Below the pieces are notes generated by a model. The model ran no database searches. It was not told the origin of the DNA and saw only the letters and a list, made by a program, of their open reading frames with translations. From assembly GCF_008370045.1 (NCBI RefSeq), contig NZ_VOBN01000024.1, positions 1 through 64,000 on the forward strand: DNA of 64,000 nt, in the 5' to 3' direction. Below, in pieces: positions 27,464 through 35,975 of this stretch. The translations under genes were made by a program, and so were the position numbers. The stretch comes from Pseudomonas sp. ANT_J12. GTDB lineage: Bacteria > Pseudomonadota > Gammaproteobacteria > Pseudomonadales > Pseudomonadaceae. Numbering within the stretch: position 1 is the first letter of the stretch; the number at the start of each line of letters is the position of its first letter.

Positions 27464-28165
27464 CTAAACCACGGCCCCGAATAGCGATCCCACCAGCGCC
27501 GTGATACCCATGGCCAGCACGCCCCACAGCGTCACACGCCAGGCACCGATCAATACGTTGGCACCTCCGGCCCTGGCTGCGACGGCGCCCAGGCTGGCGA
27601 GAAACACCAGCGACATCGCGCAGATCCACGGCACCACGCTGGGCGCTGGCGCGATGAAAACCACCGCCAGCGGCAAGGCGGCACCGACCACAAAACTGGC
27701 GGCCGAGGCGAGGGCAGCCTGCAGCGGTTTGGCCGTGAGTACTGCGCTGATGCCCAGTTCGTCCCGGGCGTGAGAACCGAGGGCGTCATGGGCCATCAGT
27801 TGGTCGGCCACCTGATGGGCCAACTCGGGTGAGACACCGCGATGCCTGTAAATGTTGGCCAGTTCTATGTGTTCGGATTTCGGGTCGCTGGCCAGTTCGG
27901 CTCGTTCCCGGGACAGGTCAGCCCGTTCGGTGTCCGCCTGAGAGTGTACGGAGACGTATTCACCCGCGGCCATGGACATGGCGCCTGCCACCAGCCCGGC
28001 CATCCCGGTGACCAGCAACGTTGAGTGAGTGGCGTTGGCGGCGGCGACGCCGATCAACAGGCTGGCGGTGGAGACGATTCCGTCGTTGGCCCCCAGGACG
28101 GCGGCGCGCAGCCAGCCAATTCGATCGCTGCGGTGAGACTCGGTATGCCTGTGCATGAATTTCAT
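27464..28165 (-). CDS. VIT/CCC1 family Fe2+/Mn2+ transporter
   Basis: A 233-residue inner-membrane protein with five hydrophobic segments: the first has the signature AAVLGANDGIVSTASLLIGV, the second AGLVAGAMSMAAGEYVSV, and three lie after residue 145. The hydrophilic middle (residues about 75-140) contains the Glu-rich ERADLSRERAEL and the HDALGSHARDELG stretch that form the cytoplasmic metal-binding helices of this family. Family members move Fe2+ or Mn2+ out of the cytosol in exchange for protons. Its position beside a peroxidase of the Mn-oxidising type makes manganese handling attractive, but the convergent orientation and terminator show it is a separate transcript. Confidence 0.88.
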   Translation of the reverse strand: MKFMHRHTESHRSDRIGWLRAAVLGANDGIVSTASLLIGVAAANATHSTLLVTGMAGLVAGAMSMAAGEYVSVHSQADTERADLSRERAELASDPKSEHIELANIYRHRGVSPELAHQVADQLMAHDALGSHARDELGISAVLTAKPLQAALASAASFVVGAALPLAVVFIAPAPSVVPWICAMSLVFLASLGAVAARAGGANVLIGAWRVTLWGVLAMGITALVGSLFGAVV

Positions 28166-28187
28166 GGTTTAGCGGGACTCACTGTCA

Positions 28188-29168
28188 TTAGGTTGTTCGC
28201 ATCGGGCGGGTTTCAATCTGCGCCTGCAATTGGCCGCCGACAATGGATATTTCTTTGAACTGTTCACCGTCGTGCAGCACGAACAACGCGTCCATCCCGC
28301 GTTCCTGAGCCAGGCGTGGGCCTTCGATCTCGCCCAACACCATCAGCGCCGTGGCCCAGGCATCGGCAAGCATGCACGAGGCCGCTACCACGGTGACCGC
28401 CGCGAGCGGGTTGTTCAGCGGTGCGCCGGTGACCGGGTCCATTGTGTGGGCATAGGCGTGCCCCTTCACATCAATCCAATGTCGGTAGTCCCCGGACGTG
28501 GCGATGGCGGCGTCGCCAAGCTCCATCACACCCATGACTTCACGCACGCCGCGACAGGGTTTTTCAATGGCCACGACCCAGGGTTGCGCATCGGGTTTGA
28601 CACCACGGGCGCGCATCTCGCCGTCGATGCCGACCAGGTAGCGATCAATGCCAAAACGCTCCAGGCAACGGGCCAGTTCATCGACGCCAAAGCCCTTGGC
28701 GATGCCATTCAAATCAAGGTTCAGCGGTGCGCGTTTACGAACCTGATTGCGTTGCGGGTCAACCACCAGCGCCGCGCGGGCGGACAGTCGAGCGCGCGGT
28801 GGCGGCGTTCCGGGCGTCTGCTGCGTGACGGACTGTTCGCCGGGACCGAAACCCCAGGCGTTCACCAGGTCACCGACGGCGATGTCAAAGGCGCCGCCGG
28901 ATTGTTGGCTGACCCGCAGCGCGGCGGACAACACCGTGGCCAGCTCTTCGGGCACTGACAGCCACTCCTGCTCGGGGGCAGCGTTGAGACGGTTGAGGTC
29001 AGAGTCGGGCTTCCAAACGGACATTTGCTGGTCCACCCGGTCCACGGCGCGCGCCAGGCTGAGGCCGATTTCGTGGGTGTCGATCCCGGCCTCGGCATAG
29101 AACAGGGCGGTGTAGCGAGTGCCCATGGTCTCGCCGTTGAGGCTGTAGCGTTGCCTGTCAGTAGACAT
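28188..29168 (-). CDS. apbE: FAD:protein FMN transferase
   Basis: A 326-residue flavin transferase that covalently attaches FMN to Ser or Thr of exported redox proteins. The ApbE hallmarks are GETMGTRYTALF near the start, AFDIAVGDLVNAWGFG, NLDLNGIAKGFGVD, and the C-terminal ADAWATALMVLG. No clear signal peptide is seen, unlike many periplasmic ApbE proteins. Start ATG 29168 (GTG 29174 is the alternative) overlaps the end of the PepSY flavoreductase gene by 11 bases, so the two are translationally coupled and the FMN target should be in the same pathway, most likely the DUF2271 protein at 31363. Confidence 0.9.
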   Translation of the reverse strand: MSTDRQRYSLNGETMGTRYTALFYAEAGIDTHEIGLSLARAVDRVDQQMSVWKPDSDLNRLNAAPEQEWLSVPEELATVLSAALRVSQQSGGAFDIAVGDLVNAWGFGPGEQSVTQQTPGTPPPRARLSARAALVVDPQRNQVRKRAPLNLDLNGIAKGFGVDELARCLERFGIDRYLVGIDGEMRARGVKPDAQPWVVAIEKPCRGVREVMGVMELGDAAIATSGDYRHWIDVKGHAYAHTMDPVTGAPLNNPLAAVTVVAASCMLADAWATALMVLGEIEGPRLAQERGMDALFVLHDGEQFKEISIVGGQLQAQIETRPMRTT

Positions 29169-31338
29169 CTTCACGGTAGCGTCCTTGTGCCTTTAGGGTC
29201 AGCACAGTCAGATTGAGAGGGGCGAGCACCTCATCCAGGGCCAGCATCACGCCTTTGGCCATTTCTCGACTGCCGCACACCAACACCTGGGCGCCTTTCT
29301 CAATCAGCCGGCGCAAGGCCAGGGCATCGCTGATCAGCCGGTCTTGTACGTAGCTGCGGTCTTGAACCTGGGAAAATGCCGCGCGCAACGCCGTGAGGCG
29401 ACGGTCTGCCAGGTAACGATTAAGCTCCGGCTCGTAAAGAAAATCCGAGGTCGGGTTGCGTCCGCCCCAATACAGGTGCATCGGGTGGCGCGCCTTGTTG
29501 TTGCGGATAAAACCGGCCAGGGGACCAATGCCGGTGCCCGCGCCGATCAGGATCACCGGGTGGTCGCCCGACGCCGGACGAAATTGCGGGTTAGGCTGGA
29601 TAAAGGCTTCGATTGGCGCGCCGATCTTCAGCCCATGCAGGAACTGCGAGCACACACCGCCTTCGTGTTTACGCACGCAGATTTCCAGCACACCGTCTTC
29701 TGAACTGCTGGCCAGCGAGTAAAAGCGCGGAACCGGGTTATCGGGGGCGAAAATCCCGACCAGATCACCGGCCAGAAAGTCCGGGAGTACGCCGGGCGCC
29801 TTGAAGCGCAGTACGTGAGTCGGTGCATTCACCTGTTCGCCGTAGACAATGCGCTCGGTCAGTTGCAATTGATGGGACTGTGGCTGCTGCGGAGTATGTA
29901 CCAGTGTCAGCTCATGCCCGAGCACTTCACCCAACGCGAGGCCCCAACGCGCAAATTCCTGAGCGGACTGGCGGTTGACGGTTTCCAGCCCCAGCAGCGG
30001 CGAGCCGCCGGCCTGCACCATCGCATCGTGCACCTGATGGGCGTATTGACAGAAACGCGGAAACTGCCGGTCACCCAAACCCAGTACTGCAAACGGCAGG
30101 TCGGGTTTGAGGCCGACGGTGTTCAGCCGTGTCAGGAACTGCGACGCCGAGGCCGGTGCGTCGCCGTCACCATGGGTCGCGGTGAGGATGACCACCCGTT
30201 TGGCATCGCGGTAATCGCCCGTCCATGTATTCATCGCTGTGCTATGCACCCGATGTCCGGCCAGGTGCAGGGCATCATGCAAGGCTTTGGCAAATCCCCA
30301 GGAGCTGTTGTTTTCACTGCCCACCAAAATCACGCTGTCGGCAGATTGGGCGGGGCTGTTGTGGCGGATGTTCGGGACGGCCTTGCGGCGGCGCCACCAG
30401 AGCAGCATGCCGGTTACGCTCATCAACGGCACGCAGAGGGCGCAGAGCCCGAGCGGCAGGCCCAACCACCAGAGGCCTTCACCAGTGTGCAACCGGTAGA
30501 TCAATTGGTAAACATTGTGCATCGAGTCGTGGGCTTGCCAGGACAGCAACGCGCCACTGACCAGGTCGACGTAACCGTCGCCTTGGGCGGTGCGCAGAGA
30601 AAACACGTCTTGTGGGTTGCCGGGGCTGGGGTACACCAGTTCACGCAGATCATTCAGGTCGATGGAACGCAGGGCTTGCAGGTTGGCCACCGGCAACACC
30701 GGGCCGGTGCTGATGTGGGTGGGGAAGGCCGGTTCACTCTGACTGCCGTCGGCGATCAAACCGAAAGTGCTGGCGCACAGGTAGAGCCCGCTCAGCGCCG
30801 ACAGCAGCAGACCGAGCAAGGCCAAGCGTCCGACTTCGGCGTGCCAGCGCTGGCTGAACGTGCCGCGCAGTGGCCGCAGCAGATTGCGCCAGCCGCCCAG
30901 GCGCCGGGCCAGCAACAGCGCGCCGGACACCGACAGGATCAACATGAACAGCGCACCGACGCCCGCCACTCCGTGGCCCGGTGTGCCGATGAACAGCGAG
31001 CGGTGTAGGTCTTTGATCCAGCGTGAGAAGGCTGACGGCTCATAGGGCGCGAGGCCCTGACCGGTCAGCGGGTCGACCTTTTCGGCCCCGGACTGACCGT
31101 CCTGGTTGTAGTAGACAATGACCGTCCCGGACGCCGTGCGCTGGATTTGCTCCACGCCGGGAAAGTGGCTGGCGACACGCCCGGCCAACTGTCCGACGTT
31201 GAGCTGCCCGGCAGCGGTGGATGTGCTGTGCAGGCGTTCCAGGGCCGGATCTACGGACAATACCGCGCCGCTGATGGCCAATATCATGACCAGCAGGGCG
31301 GCGATCAAACCGGGCAGTGAATGGAACTGGCGAAGCAT
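29158..31338 (-). CDS. PepSY-membrane flavodoxin/FNR-domain reductase (sulfite-reductase-flavoprotein-like)
   Basis: 726 residues. The first 370 are a PepSY-associated membrane unit with a start helix (LIAALLVMILAISGAVLSV), two middle helices and one near 300-325 (LPLGLCALCVPLMSVTGMLLWW). A flavodoxin domain follows (VILVGSENNSSWGFAKAL, about 355-490), then a FAD/NADPH-binding reductase domain (RFYSLASS, GAGTGIGPLAGFIRN, LVCGSREMAKGV). Electrons from NADPH can thus pass through FAD and FMN to the membrane and probably across it. It starts at ATG 31338 after TGGAGG. It precedes apbE and follows the DUF2271 and PepSY genes on the same strand, a probable transmembrane electron-export set. Confidence 0.88.
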   Translation of the reverse strand: MLRQFHSLPGLIAALLVMILAISGAVLSVDPALERLHSTSTAAGQLNVGQLAGRVASHFPGVEQIQRTASGTVIVYYNQDGQSGAEKVDPLTGQGLAPYEPSAFSRWIKDLHRSLFIGTPGHGVAGVGALFMLILSVSGALLLARRLGGWRNLLRPLRGTFSQRWHAEVGRLALLGLLLSALSGLYLCASTFGLIADGSQSEPAFPTHISTGPVLPVANLQALRSIDLNDLRELVYPSPGNPQDVFSLRTAQGDGYVDLVSGALLSWQAHDSMHNVYQLIYRLHTGEGLWWLGLPLGLCALCVPLMSVTGMLLWWRRRKAVPNIRHNSPAQSADSVILVGSENNSSWGFAKALHDALHLAGHRVHSTAMNTWTGDYRDAKRVVILTATHGDGDAPASASQFLTRLNTVGLKPDLPFAVLGLGDRQFPRFCQYAHQVHDAMVQAGGSPLLGLETVNRQSAQEFARWGLALGEVLGHELTLVHTPQQPQSHQLQLTERIVYGEQVNAPTHVLRFKAPGVLPDFLAGDLVGIFAPDNPVPRFYSLASSSEDGVLEICVRKHEGGVCSQFLHGLKIGAPIEAFIQPNPQFRPASGDHPVILIGAGTGIGPLAGFIRNNKARHPMHLYWGGRNPTSDFLYEPELNRYLADRRLTALRAAFSQVQDRSYVQDRLISDALALRRLIEKGAQVLVCGSREMAKGVMLALDEVLAPLNLTVLTLKAQGRYREDVY

Positions 31339-31362
31339 GTTCAGCCTCCAGGGTTGTGGGTG

Positions 31363-31833
31363 TTACAGGTCGTAAGTGAAGGAGTCGACGTAAGTGCTAC
31401 CGGTCGCCGGCTTGCCTGAACCTTTGGTGGTCAGGGGCACGCTGACGTCGGCTCGACCTTCGCGCTTGTTTTCCACGGCGCTGTCGATACGGATCTGATA
31501 CCCGGCGTCAATCAAGGTGTCTGCCAGTTCAACGCTGACTTTCAGGGTGCCCCCGCTGCCGACACTGGCGCCGCTGACCCCGTCGAACTCGCTCGGGTTC
31601 ATGCCGCTGCCACGGGCCCAATCCGTCAAGTGCCGGTAGTACTTGGCCTTCTTGCCGGCCACCCACAGGGTTTTCTGGTATTGGCCATTGGCGTCGGTGA
31701 CATAGATCGCCAGGTACGCATCGTTGCCGCTGTAGTCCTTGAGCTGGGTGGTCAGGGTCACTTCACGGGCCTGAACCAGCCCCGGCAGGGCAATGGCACC
31801 GACAAGGCAGGTTGCAGCGATGATTTTTTTCAT
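31363..31833 (-). CDS. DUF2271 periplasmic protein, candidate flavinylated electron carrier
   Basis: 156 residues from ATG 31833, after AGGA (the frame stays open to 32013 but the extension overlaps the small PepSY gene). A signal peptide (MKKIIAATCLVGAIALPGL, then VQA) exports it. The mature part starts with EVTLTTQLKDYSGNDAYLAIYV, typical of DUF2271. Residues 84-90 read D-G-V-S-G-A-S, close to the D-x-x-S/T-G-A-T/S pattern to which ApbE attaches FMN. With apbE and the PepSY reductase just downstream, it is the best candidate for the flavin-carrying periplasmic partner. The flavinylation is inference. Confidence 0.8.
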   Translation of the reverse strand: MKKIIAATCLVGAIALPGLVQAREVTLTTQLKDYSGNDAYLAIYVTDANGQYQKTLWVAGKKAKYYRHLTDWARGSGMNPSEFDGVSGASVGSGGTLKVSVELADTLIDAGYQIRIDSAVENKREGRADVSVPLTTKGSGKPATGSTYVDSFTYDL

Positions 31834-31918
31834 GAGGGAGTCCTGTTTGAGCGTTGTGGCGAGAGCCTGGACCTGCTGGCTGACAGCAACCTGAAAGCCC
31901 CGGGAAAAACTGCAATGA

Positions 31919-32242
31919 TCATTCGGCGTTGGGGCTGGCGAGGTAGTCCCGGGCGTCACCGTCGTCGCCGAAATTGATCTGCAGCGTGCGCAGGTGCAGG
32001 GAGGCGGGCGCATAGCGGGCTTCGATGGCGTTGCCCTTGCGGTCGGCGCCCTTGAGCTTGTAGCAACCGTCGTCGACCTTGATCCGTTGCACGCTCCAGC
32101 CGTATTGCTGCTCTACCTGCTGACGCAGGGTGTCTCGCGCTTGCCAATCACTGACCGGCTCGCTGCAGTCGTCATCGGCCAGGGCGTAACCGCTGAGCAG
32201 CACGCTCAGCAGCGCGATTCGGGTAATAAAAGCTGATTTCAT
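31919..32242 (-). CDS. Small secreted PepSY-domain protein
   Basis: 107 residues from ATG 32242, which follows AGGAGACAG. The signal peptide (ITRIALLSVLLSGYALA) is followed by a single PepSY-like domain with WSVQRIKVDDGCYKLKGAD and a Cys pair (DDCSEP and DGCYKL) that could form a disulfide in the periplasm. Similar small PepSY proteins often sit beside PepSY reductases and two-component systems. First gene of the minus-strand run that continues with DUF2271, flavoreductase and apbE; it is divergent from the OmpR-type regulator across 131 bases. Confidence 0.8.
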   Translation of the reverse strand: MKSAFITRIALLSVLLSGYALADDDCSEPVSDWQARDTLRQQVEQQYGWSVQRIKVDDGCYKLKGADRKGNAIEARYAPASLHLRTLQINFGDDGDARDYLASPNAE

Positions 32243-32373
32243 GATCTGTCTCCTGCCGGCGTGGCGTCTGAGGCATACCCTAAGGTGCATTCCTGACAAC
32301 CAGCTGAATCTTCAGATTCCCGTCAGGTGAGGCCGTTAAGGTGCTGCACGACAACCATCACAGGAGGTGCCAG

Positions 32374-33033
32374 ATGCGGGTTTTATTGGTCGAGGATGCA
32401 CCAGGGCTGGGGGAGGCGGTGCGCGAGCAGATCGCCGATGACGGCCATGCCGTCGATTGGGTGCAGCGCCTGGACCATGCGCGCAACAGTGTGCGCACCA
32501 CGCCTTACGACTTGATCCTGCTGGACCTGATGCTGCCGGACGGGCGCGGGCTGGACTTTTTACGTCAACAGCGTTCAGCGGGGGACGTGACCCCGGTGAT
32601 CATCCTGACCGCCCAGGACCAGATATCCGATCGCATTGCCGGACTCAATGCCGGGGCCGACGATTATCTGGTCAAGCCATTCGACCTGTTTGAGCTCTCG
32701 GCCCGTGTGGCGGCCGTGGCCCGACGTTACAGCGGCAACCCCAACCCGCTGATCAAACTCGGCGAACTGCAGATCGACATGAACGCCCGCACGGTTCATC
32801 GTTCCGGCTCCTGCGTGGACCTGACGGCGCGGGAATGGGCGCTGTTCGAGGCGTTTGTCCAACGGCCCAGCGCATTGTTGTCGAAGTCGCAGCTGGAAGA
32901 ACGTTTGTATGCGTTTGGTGCGGAAATCGAGAGCAACACCATCGAGGTGTATATCAGTCGCTTGCGTAAAAAACTCGGGCGTGACCTGATCGAAACCGTG
33001 CGCGGCATGGGTTACCGGTTGATGTCCGTATGA
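32374..33033 (+). CDS. OmpR/PhoB-family response regulator
   Basis: 219 residues. Receiver domain with MRVLLVEDAPGLGEAV, phospho-accepting Asp in DLILLDLMLPDG and Lys in DYLVKPFD, followed by a Trans_reg_C winged helix (LTAREWALFEAFVQRP, then NTIEVYISRLRKKLG, ending RGMGYRLM). ATG 32374 follows AGGAGGTG, so the in-frame ATG at 32341 is rejected. The stop overlaps the kinase start (ATGA). Divergent from the PepSY/DUF2271/flavoreductase/apbE run, which is its most likely target. QseB- and PmrA-like by form; the signal is unknown. Confidence 0.93.
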   Translation: MRVLLVEDAPGLGEAVREQIADDGHAVDWVQRLDHARNSVRTTPYDLILLDLMLPDGRGLDFLRQQRSAGDVTPVIILTAQDQISDRIAGLNAGADDYLVKPFDLFELSARVAAVARRYSGNPNPLIKLGELQIDMNARTVHRSGSCVDLTAREWALFEAFVQRPSALLSKSQLEERLYAFGAEIESNTIEVYISRLRKKLGRDLIETVRGMGYRLMSV

Positions 33034-34388
33034 AGTCGCCGTCGAGTCTGCAAAAACGCCTTGGCCTGGGGCTGACCCTGGGCATGACCTTGCTCTGGCT
33101 AGGGGCGACCGTCGGGGCCTGGCTGGTGGTGCAACATGAGTTGAACGAGGCGTTCGATAGCGCTCTGGAGGAAACCGCACAACGCATCCTGCCCCTGGCC
33201 GTGCTGGAAATCAGCAACCGTGAAGAACCCCGCGAAGCACAGCACATTGCCACCCTGAAAACCCACAAGGAATACCTGACATACCTGGTGCGCGATGCCA
33301 AGGGCGAGATTCTGATGAAGTCCCACGACGCCAACCCGAAGATCTTCAACAAACAGCCGACGGAAGGGTTTTCCACCACCGGTAAATACCGTCTGTATGG
33401 CGCGAGTGCGCTGCGGGGGACGCTGTTCATCGAGATCGCCGAACCGCTGAATCATCGCCGAGAGGCCGCCCGGGAAGCCTTGTTTGCCTTGTTGTTGCCG
33501 TTGCTGGCGCTGATTCCCATCAGCCTGTTGGGCACCTGGCTGTTCGTACGCATCAGCCTGCGCAGCGTGTTGGCCTATCGTCGTGCCGTGGAGGCTCGTG
33601 GTGTGGGCGATCTGTCACCGATCAACGTGGCGCGACTGCCGGCAGAAATCAACCCGTTGGCCGGCGCGGTCAACCATTTGCTGGAGCGTTTGCGCAAGGC
33701 GTTGGAGGCCGAACGCAGCTTTACCGCCAACAGCGCCCACGAACTGCGTACCCCACTGGCCGCGACCCTGGCGCAGATCCAGCGGCTGCGCCATGAAACA
33801 CCCGAAGGGCCATTGCGCGTGCGTGCGGCGAAGATCGAAAACTCGTTGCGCGAGCTGGCCCGGCTCTCGGAAAAACTCATGCAACTGGCCAAGGCTGAGG
33901 GAGGCGGATTGTTGTCCGAGGCGCCTCAGGACCTCATTCCCTTGCTGGCCCATGTGGTTGATGAGTGGAATCACAGCAGCAGACAGCGGATCGAGTTGCA
34001 ATTGCCCCGTCAGGCCAGCGTTTACTCGGCGATTGATCCGGACGCTTTCGGCGTCCTGTTGCGTAACCTGATCGAAAACGCGCTGAAATATGGCGCCGCG
34101 GACCAACCGGTCGAGGTCAGCCTGTCCGATCAAGCGCTGCTGCAGGTGGTCAACGGTGGCCCGACGGTGCCCGCGCCGGTGTTGCAGCGCCTGACCGAGC
34201 GCTTTGTGCGGGGCAACAGTGAAGCCAGCGGTTCAGGGTTGGGGCTGGCAATTGCCAAAACCATTGTGCAAGGTGTCGGTGCCAGCCTGACCCTGGCATC
34301 ACCGGCGCCAGGCAGGACGCAAGGGTTTGAGGTGCGCGTCCAGTTTCAACTGGCGCTTGATGACCATGGCGACAAGATTGATGGCTAG
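33030..34388 (+). CDS. Sensor histidine kinase partner of the OmpR-type regulator
   Basis: 452 residues. Two membrane helices (LGMTLLWLGATVGAWLVV and ALFALLLPLLALIPISLLGTWLFV) enclose a periplasmic sensor region of about 105 residues. The cytoplasmic part has the H-box TANSAHELRTPLAA (His about 242), N-box RNLIENALKYG and G-box GSGLGLAIAK. The layout is of the QseC/PmrB kind. The ATG lies in the stop of the regulator gene, so the two are made together. Confidence 0.93.
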   Translation: MKSPSSLQKRLGLGLTLGMTLLWLGATVGAWLVVQHELNEAFDSALEETAQRILPLAVLEISNREEPREAQHIATLKTHKEYLTYLVRDAKGEILMKSHDANPKIFNKQPTEGFSTTGKYRLYGASALRGTLFIEIAEPLNHRREAAREALFALLLPLLALIPISLLGTWLFVRISLRSVLAYRRAVEARGVGDLSPINVARLPAEINPLAGAVNHLLERLRKALEAERSFTANSAHELRTPLAATLAQIQRLRHETPEGPLRVRAAKIENSLRELARLSEKLMQLAKAEGGGLLSEAPQDLIPLLAHVVDEWNHSSRQRIELQLPRQASVYSAIDPDAFGVLLRNLIENALKYGAADQPVEVSLSDQALLQVVNGGPTVPAPVLQRLTERFVRGNSEASGSGLGLAIAKTIVQGVGASLTLASPAPGRTQGFEVRVQFQLALDDHGDKIDG

Positions 34389-34456
34389 ACTTTCCTTAAA
34401 AGGATGCCAGGCCTTATGCTCGTGCGTTCCTCGGGCCCCTCTGACCGGAGCATTCC

Positions 34457-35026
34457 ATGCGCTTTCGATTTCCGCAGTTTGCCGCACTGTCGGCGGTGGT
34501 TGCGGTCGGTTTTTCCCCAGGGGCCCAGGCCGTCGAATACAGCCAGGTCAACACCGCGGCCAGCCAGATCAGCTTCACCTTCGACCAGTTTGGCTCGCGG
34601 GTCTACGGCACGTTCGGTCAGTTTGAAGGCACTCTTGATTTCGACACGCAAAACCCCGTCGCCGCCCATGCCGCCCTGCGTATTGAGCTGAGCAGCATTG
34701 ATGCCGGCAGCAGTGACGCCAACACCGAGTTGCAAAAGCCTGCGTGGTTTGACACGTCCACCTACCCGCTGGGGACTTTTGAATCCACCAGCGTCAAAGC
34801 CCTGGGCGATAACCGCTATCTGTTTGCCGGTAACCTCACGCTCAAAACCATCACCCGTAAGGTCCAGGTTCAGGTCGAGTTGAAGCCGGAGAGTGGCATT
34901 GGGGTTTTTGTCGGTGAGTTCGCCCTCAATCGTGACGACTTCAAGATCGGCGCCGGGGAGTGGGCAGACGGTGTGGTCTCCAAAGACATCAACATCCGCT
35001 TTCGAATGGTAGCCCCGGAGCGTTAG
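34457..35026 (+). CDS. YceI family periplasmic lipid-binding-type protein
   Basis: 189 residues with a signal peptide (MRFRFPQFAALSAVV to AQAVEYSQ). The mature YceI barrel shows ASQISFTFDQFGSRVYGTFGQFEGTLDF, then SIDAGSSDANTELQKPAWFDT and a late FALNRDDFKIG. YceI proteins bind isoprenoid or fatty ligands in a lipocalin-like barrel and are often near cytochrome b561-type genes. It lies 68 bases after the kinase on the same strand and may be cotranscribed. Confidence 0.9.
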   Translation: MRFRFPQFAALSAVVAVGFSPGAQAVEYSQVNTAASQISFTFDQFGSRVYGTFGQFEGTLDFDTQNPVAAHAALRIELSSIDAGSSDANTELQKPAWFDTSTYPLGTFESTSVKALGDNRYLFAGNLTLKTITRKVQVQVELKPESGIGVFVGEFALNRDDFKIGAGEWADGVVSKDINIRFRMVAPER

Positions 35027-35133
35027 CCCCCAGCGCTATATGCCAAGGTGCCACTACACAATCCCGCGCAACTGCTAAGCTTCGCCCGTGCAACGCCCAC
35101 GTTGAACGCAACAATCTGCATGGAGGCAGACTG

Positions 35134-35937
35134 ATGGTGATCAAACGCATTGCCGAAACACGTGTGCACGCGGTTCCCGAGCCGTTCGGTCGGGATGAAG
35201 TGGAGCGGGTGCTGGCGCTGCTGCTGGCCAGCCCGTTGTTTGCCAAATCCCGGCGAATGGGTGGCTTGTTGCGGTTTCTGGTCGAGCATGACTTGCAGTT
35301 GTCGAACACTCCCCTGACTGAACACGCCATTGGCCTCGCGGTGTTTCGCCGTGACCCGGCGGTGTATTCAACGGTCGACGATCCGGTGGTGCGGGTGCAG
35401 GTCGGCCGCCTGCGGCGCAAGCTCAACAGTTATTACACCACCCTCGGTCAACACGACCTGATGCGCCTGAGTTTGCCGGCCGGCAGTTATCGCCTGGCGT
35501 ACGAACGGCTCAGGCCGAAAGTGGCCAGCCACCCTCATCCGGTGCTGCAACTGCAGCCGTTTACCTGCATCACCCATGATGGCGACGACTTTACCCGAGG
35601 CTTGTGCGAAGAGTTGAGTTGCCGGCTGTTTGAGTCCTTCGAGCATTCCCAGACCCATGCCAACCATGTGCTGATGAAGGTGCCATGCAGCAGCGTGAAA
35701 ACGCCGGTGCCGGAGCGGGTGGGGCGTGGCAGTTATTCACTGGAGGGCAGTGTGCGGGTGGAGCCGGCCCGGGTCCGGGCGTCGGTGCGCCTGATTGATG
35801 TGGCTCAGGGGCGGATTCGCTGGTCGGCACAATTTGATCGCAGTCACCCCTACGGCATCGCGACCCAGGAAGACCTGGCCGAATCGATCTGCCGTTCACT
35901 GACGGGCTATTTCGACCGGGGCAGTGACGATGCCTGA
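35134..35937 (+). CDS. Winged-helix, TolB-like regulator without membrane anchor
   Basis: 267 residues from ATG 35134, after GGAGG. Residues 15-120 form the DNA-binding-like N-domain often seen in front of TPR or adenylate-cyclase-like proteins: SRRMGGLLRFLVEH, AIGLAVFRRDPAVYS, DPVVRVQVGRLRRKLNSYY, then LSLPAGSYRLAYE. The second half resembles the TolB/FlgO-like fold used in such proteins (EGSVRVEPARVRASVRLIDVAQG, RIRWSAQFDRS). No membrane helix and no TPR repeats, so it is shorter than most relatives. Function unknown; probably a transcriptional regulator. Ends at a hairpin shared with the next, convergent gene. Confidence 0.7.
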   Translation: MVIKRIAETRVHAVPEPFGRDEVERVLALLLASPLFAKSRRMGGLLRFLVEHDLQLSNTPLTEHAIGLAVFRRDPAVYSTVDDPVVRVQVGRLRRKLNSYYTTLGQHDLMRLSLPAGSYRLAYERLRPKVASHPHPVLQLQPFTCITHDGDDFTRGLCEELSCRLFESFEHSQTHANHVLMKVPCSSVKTPVPERVGRGSYSLEGSVRVEPARVRASVRLIDVAQGRIRWSAQFDRSHPYGIATQEDLAESICRSLTGYFDRGSDDA

Positions 35938-35942
35938 GAGAA

Positions 35943-35964
35943 GGGGCAACCGCGAGGTTGCCCC
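35943..35964. terminator. Terminator-like hairpin between convergent genes
   Basis: GGGGCAACC (35943-35951), loop GCGA, then GGTTGCCCC (35956-35964). Perfect nine-bp stem with a tetraloop but no T-run, placed exactly between the two stop codons. Confidence 0.65.
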
Positions 35965-35975
35965 CGATGTCACCG

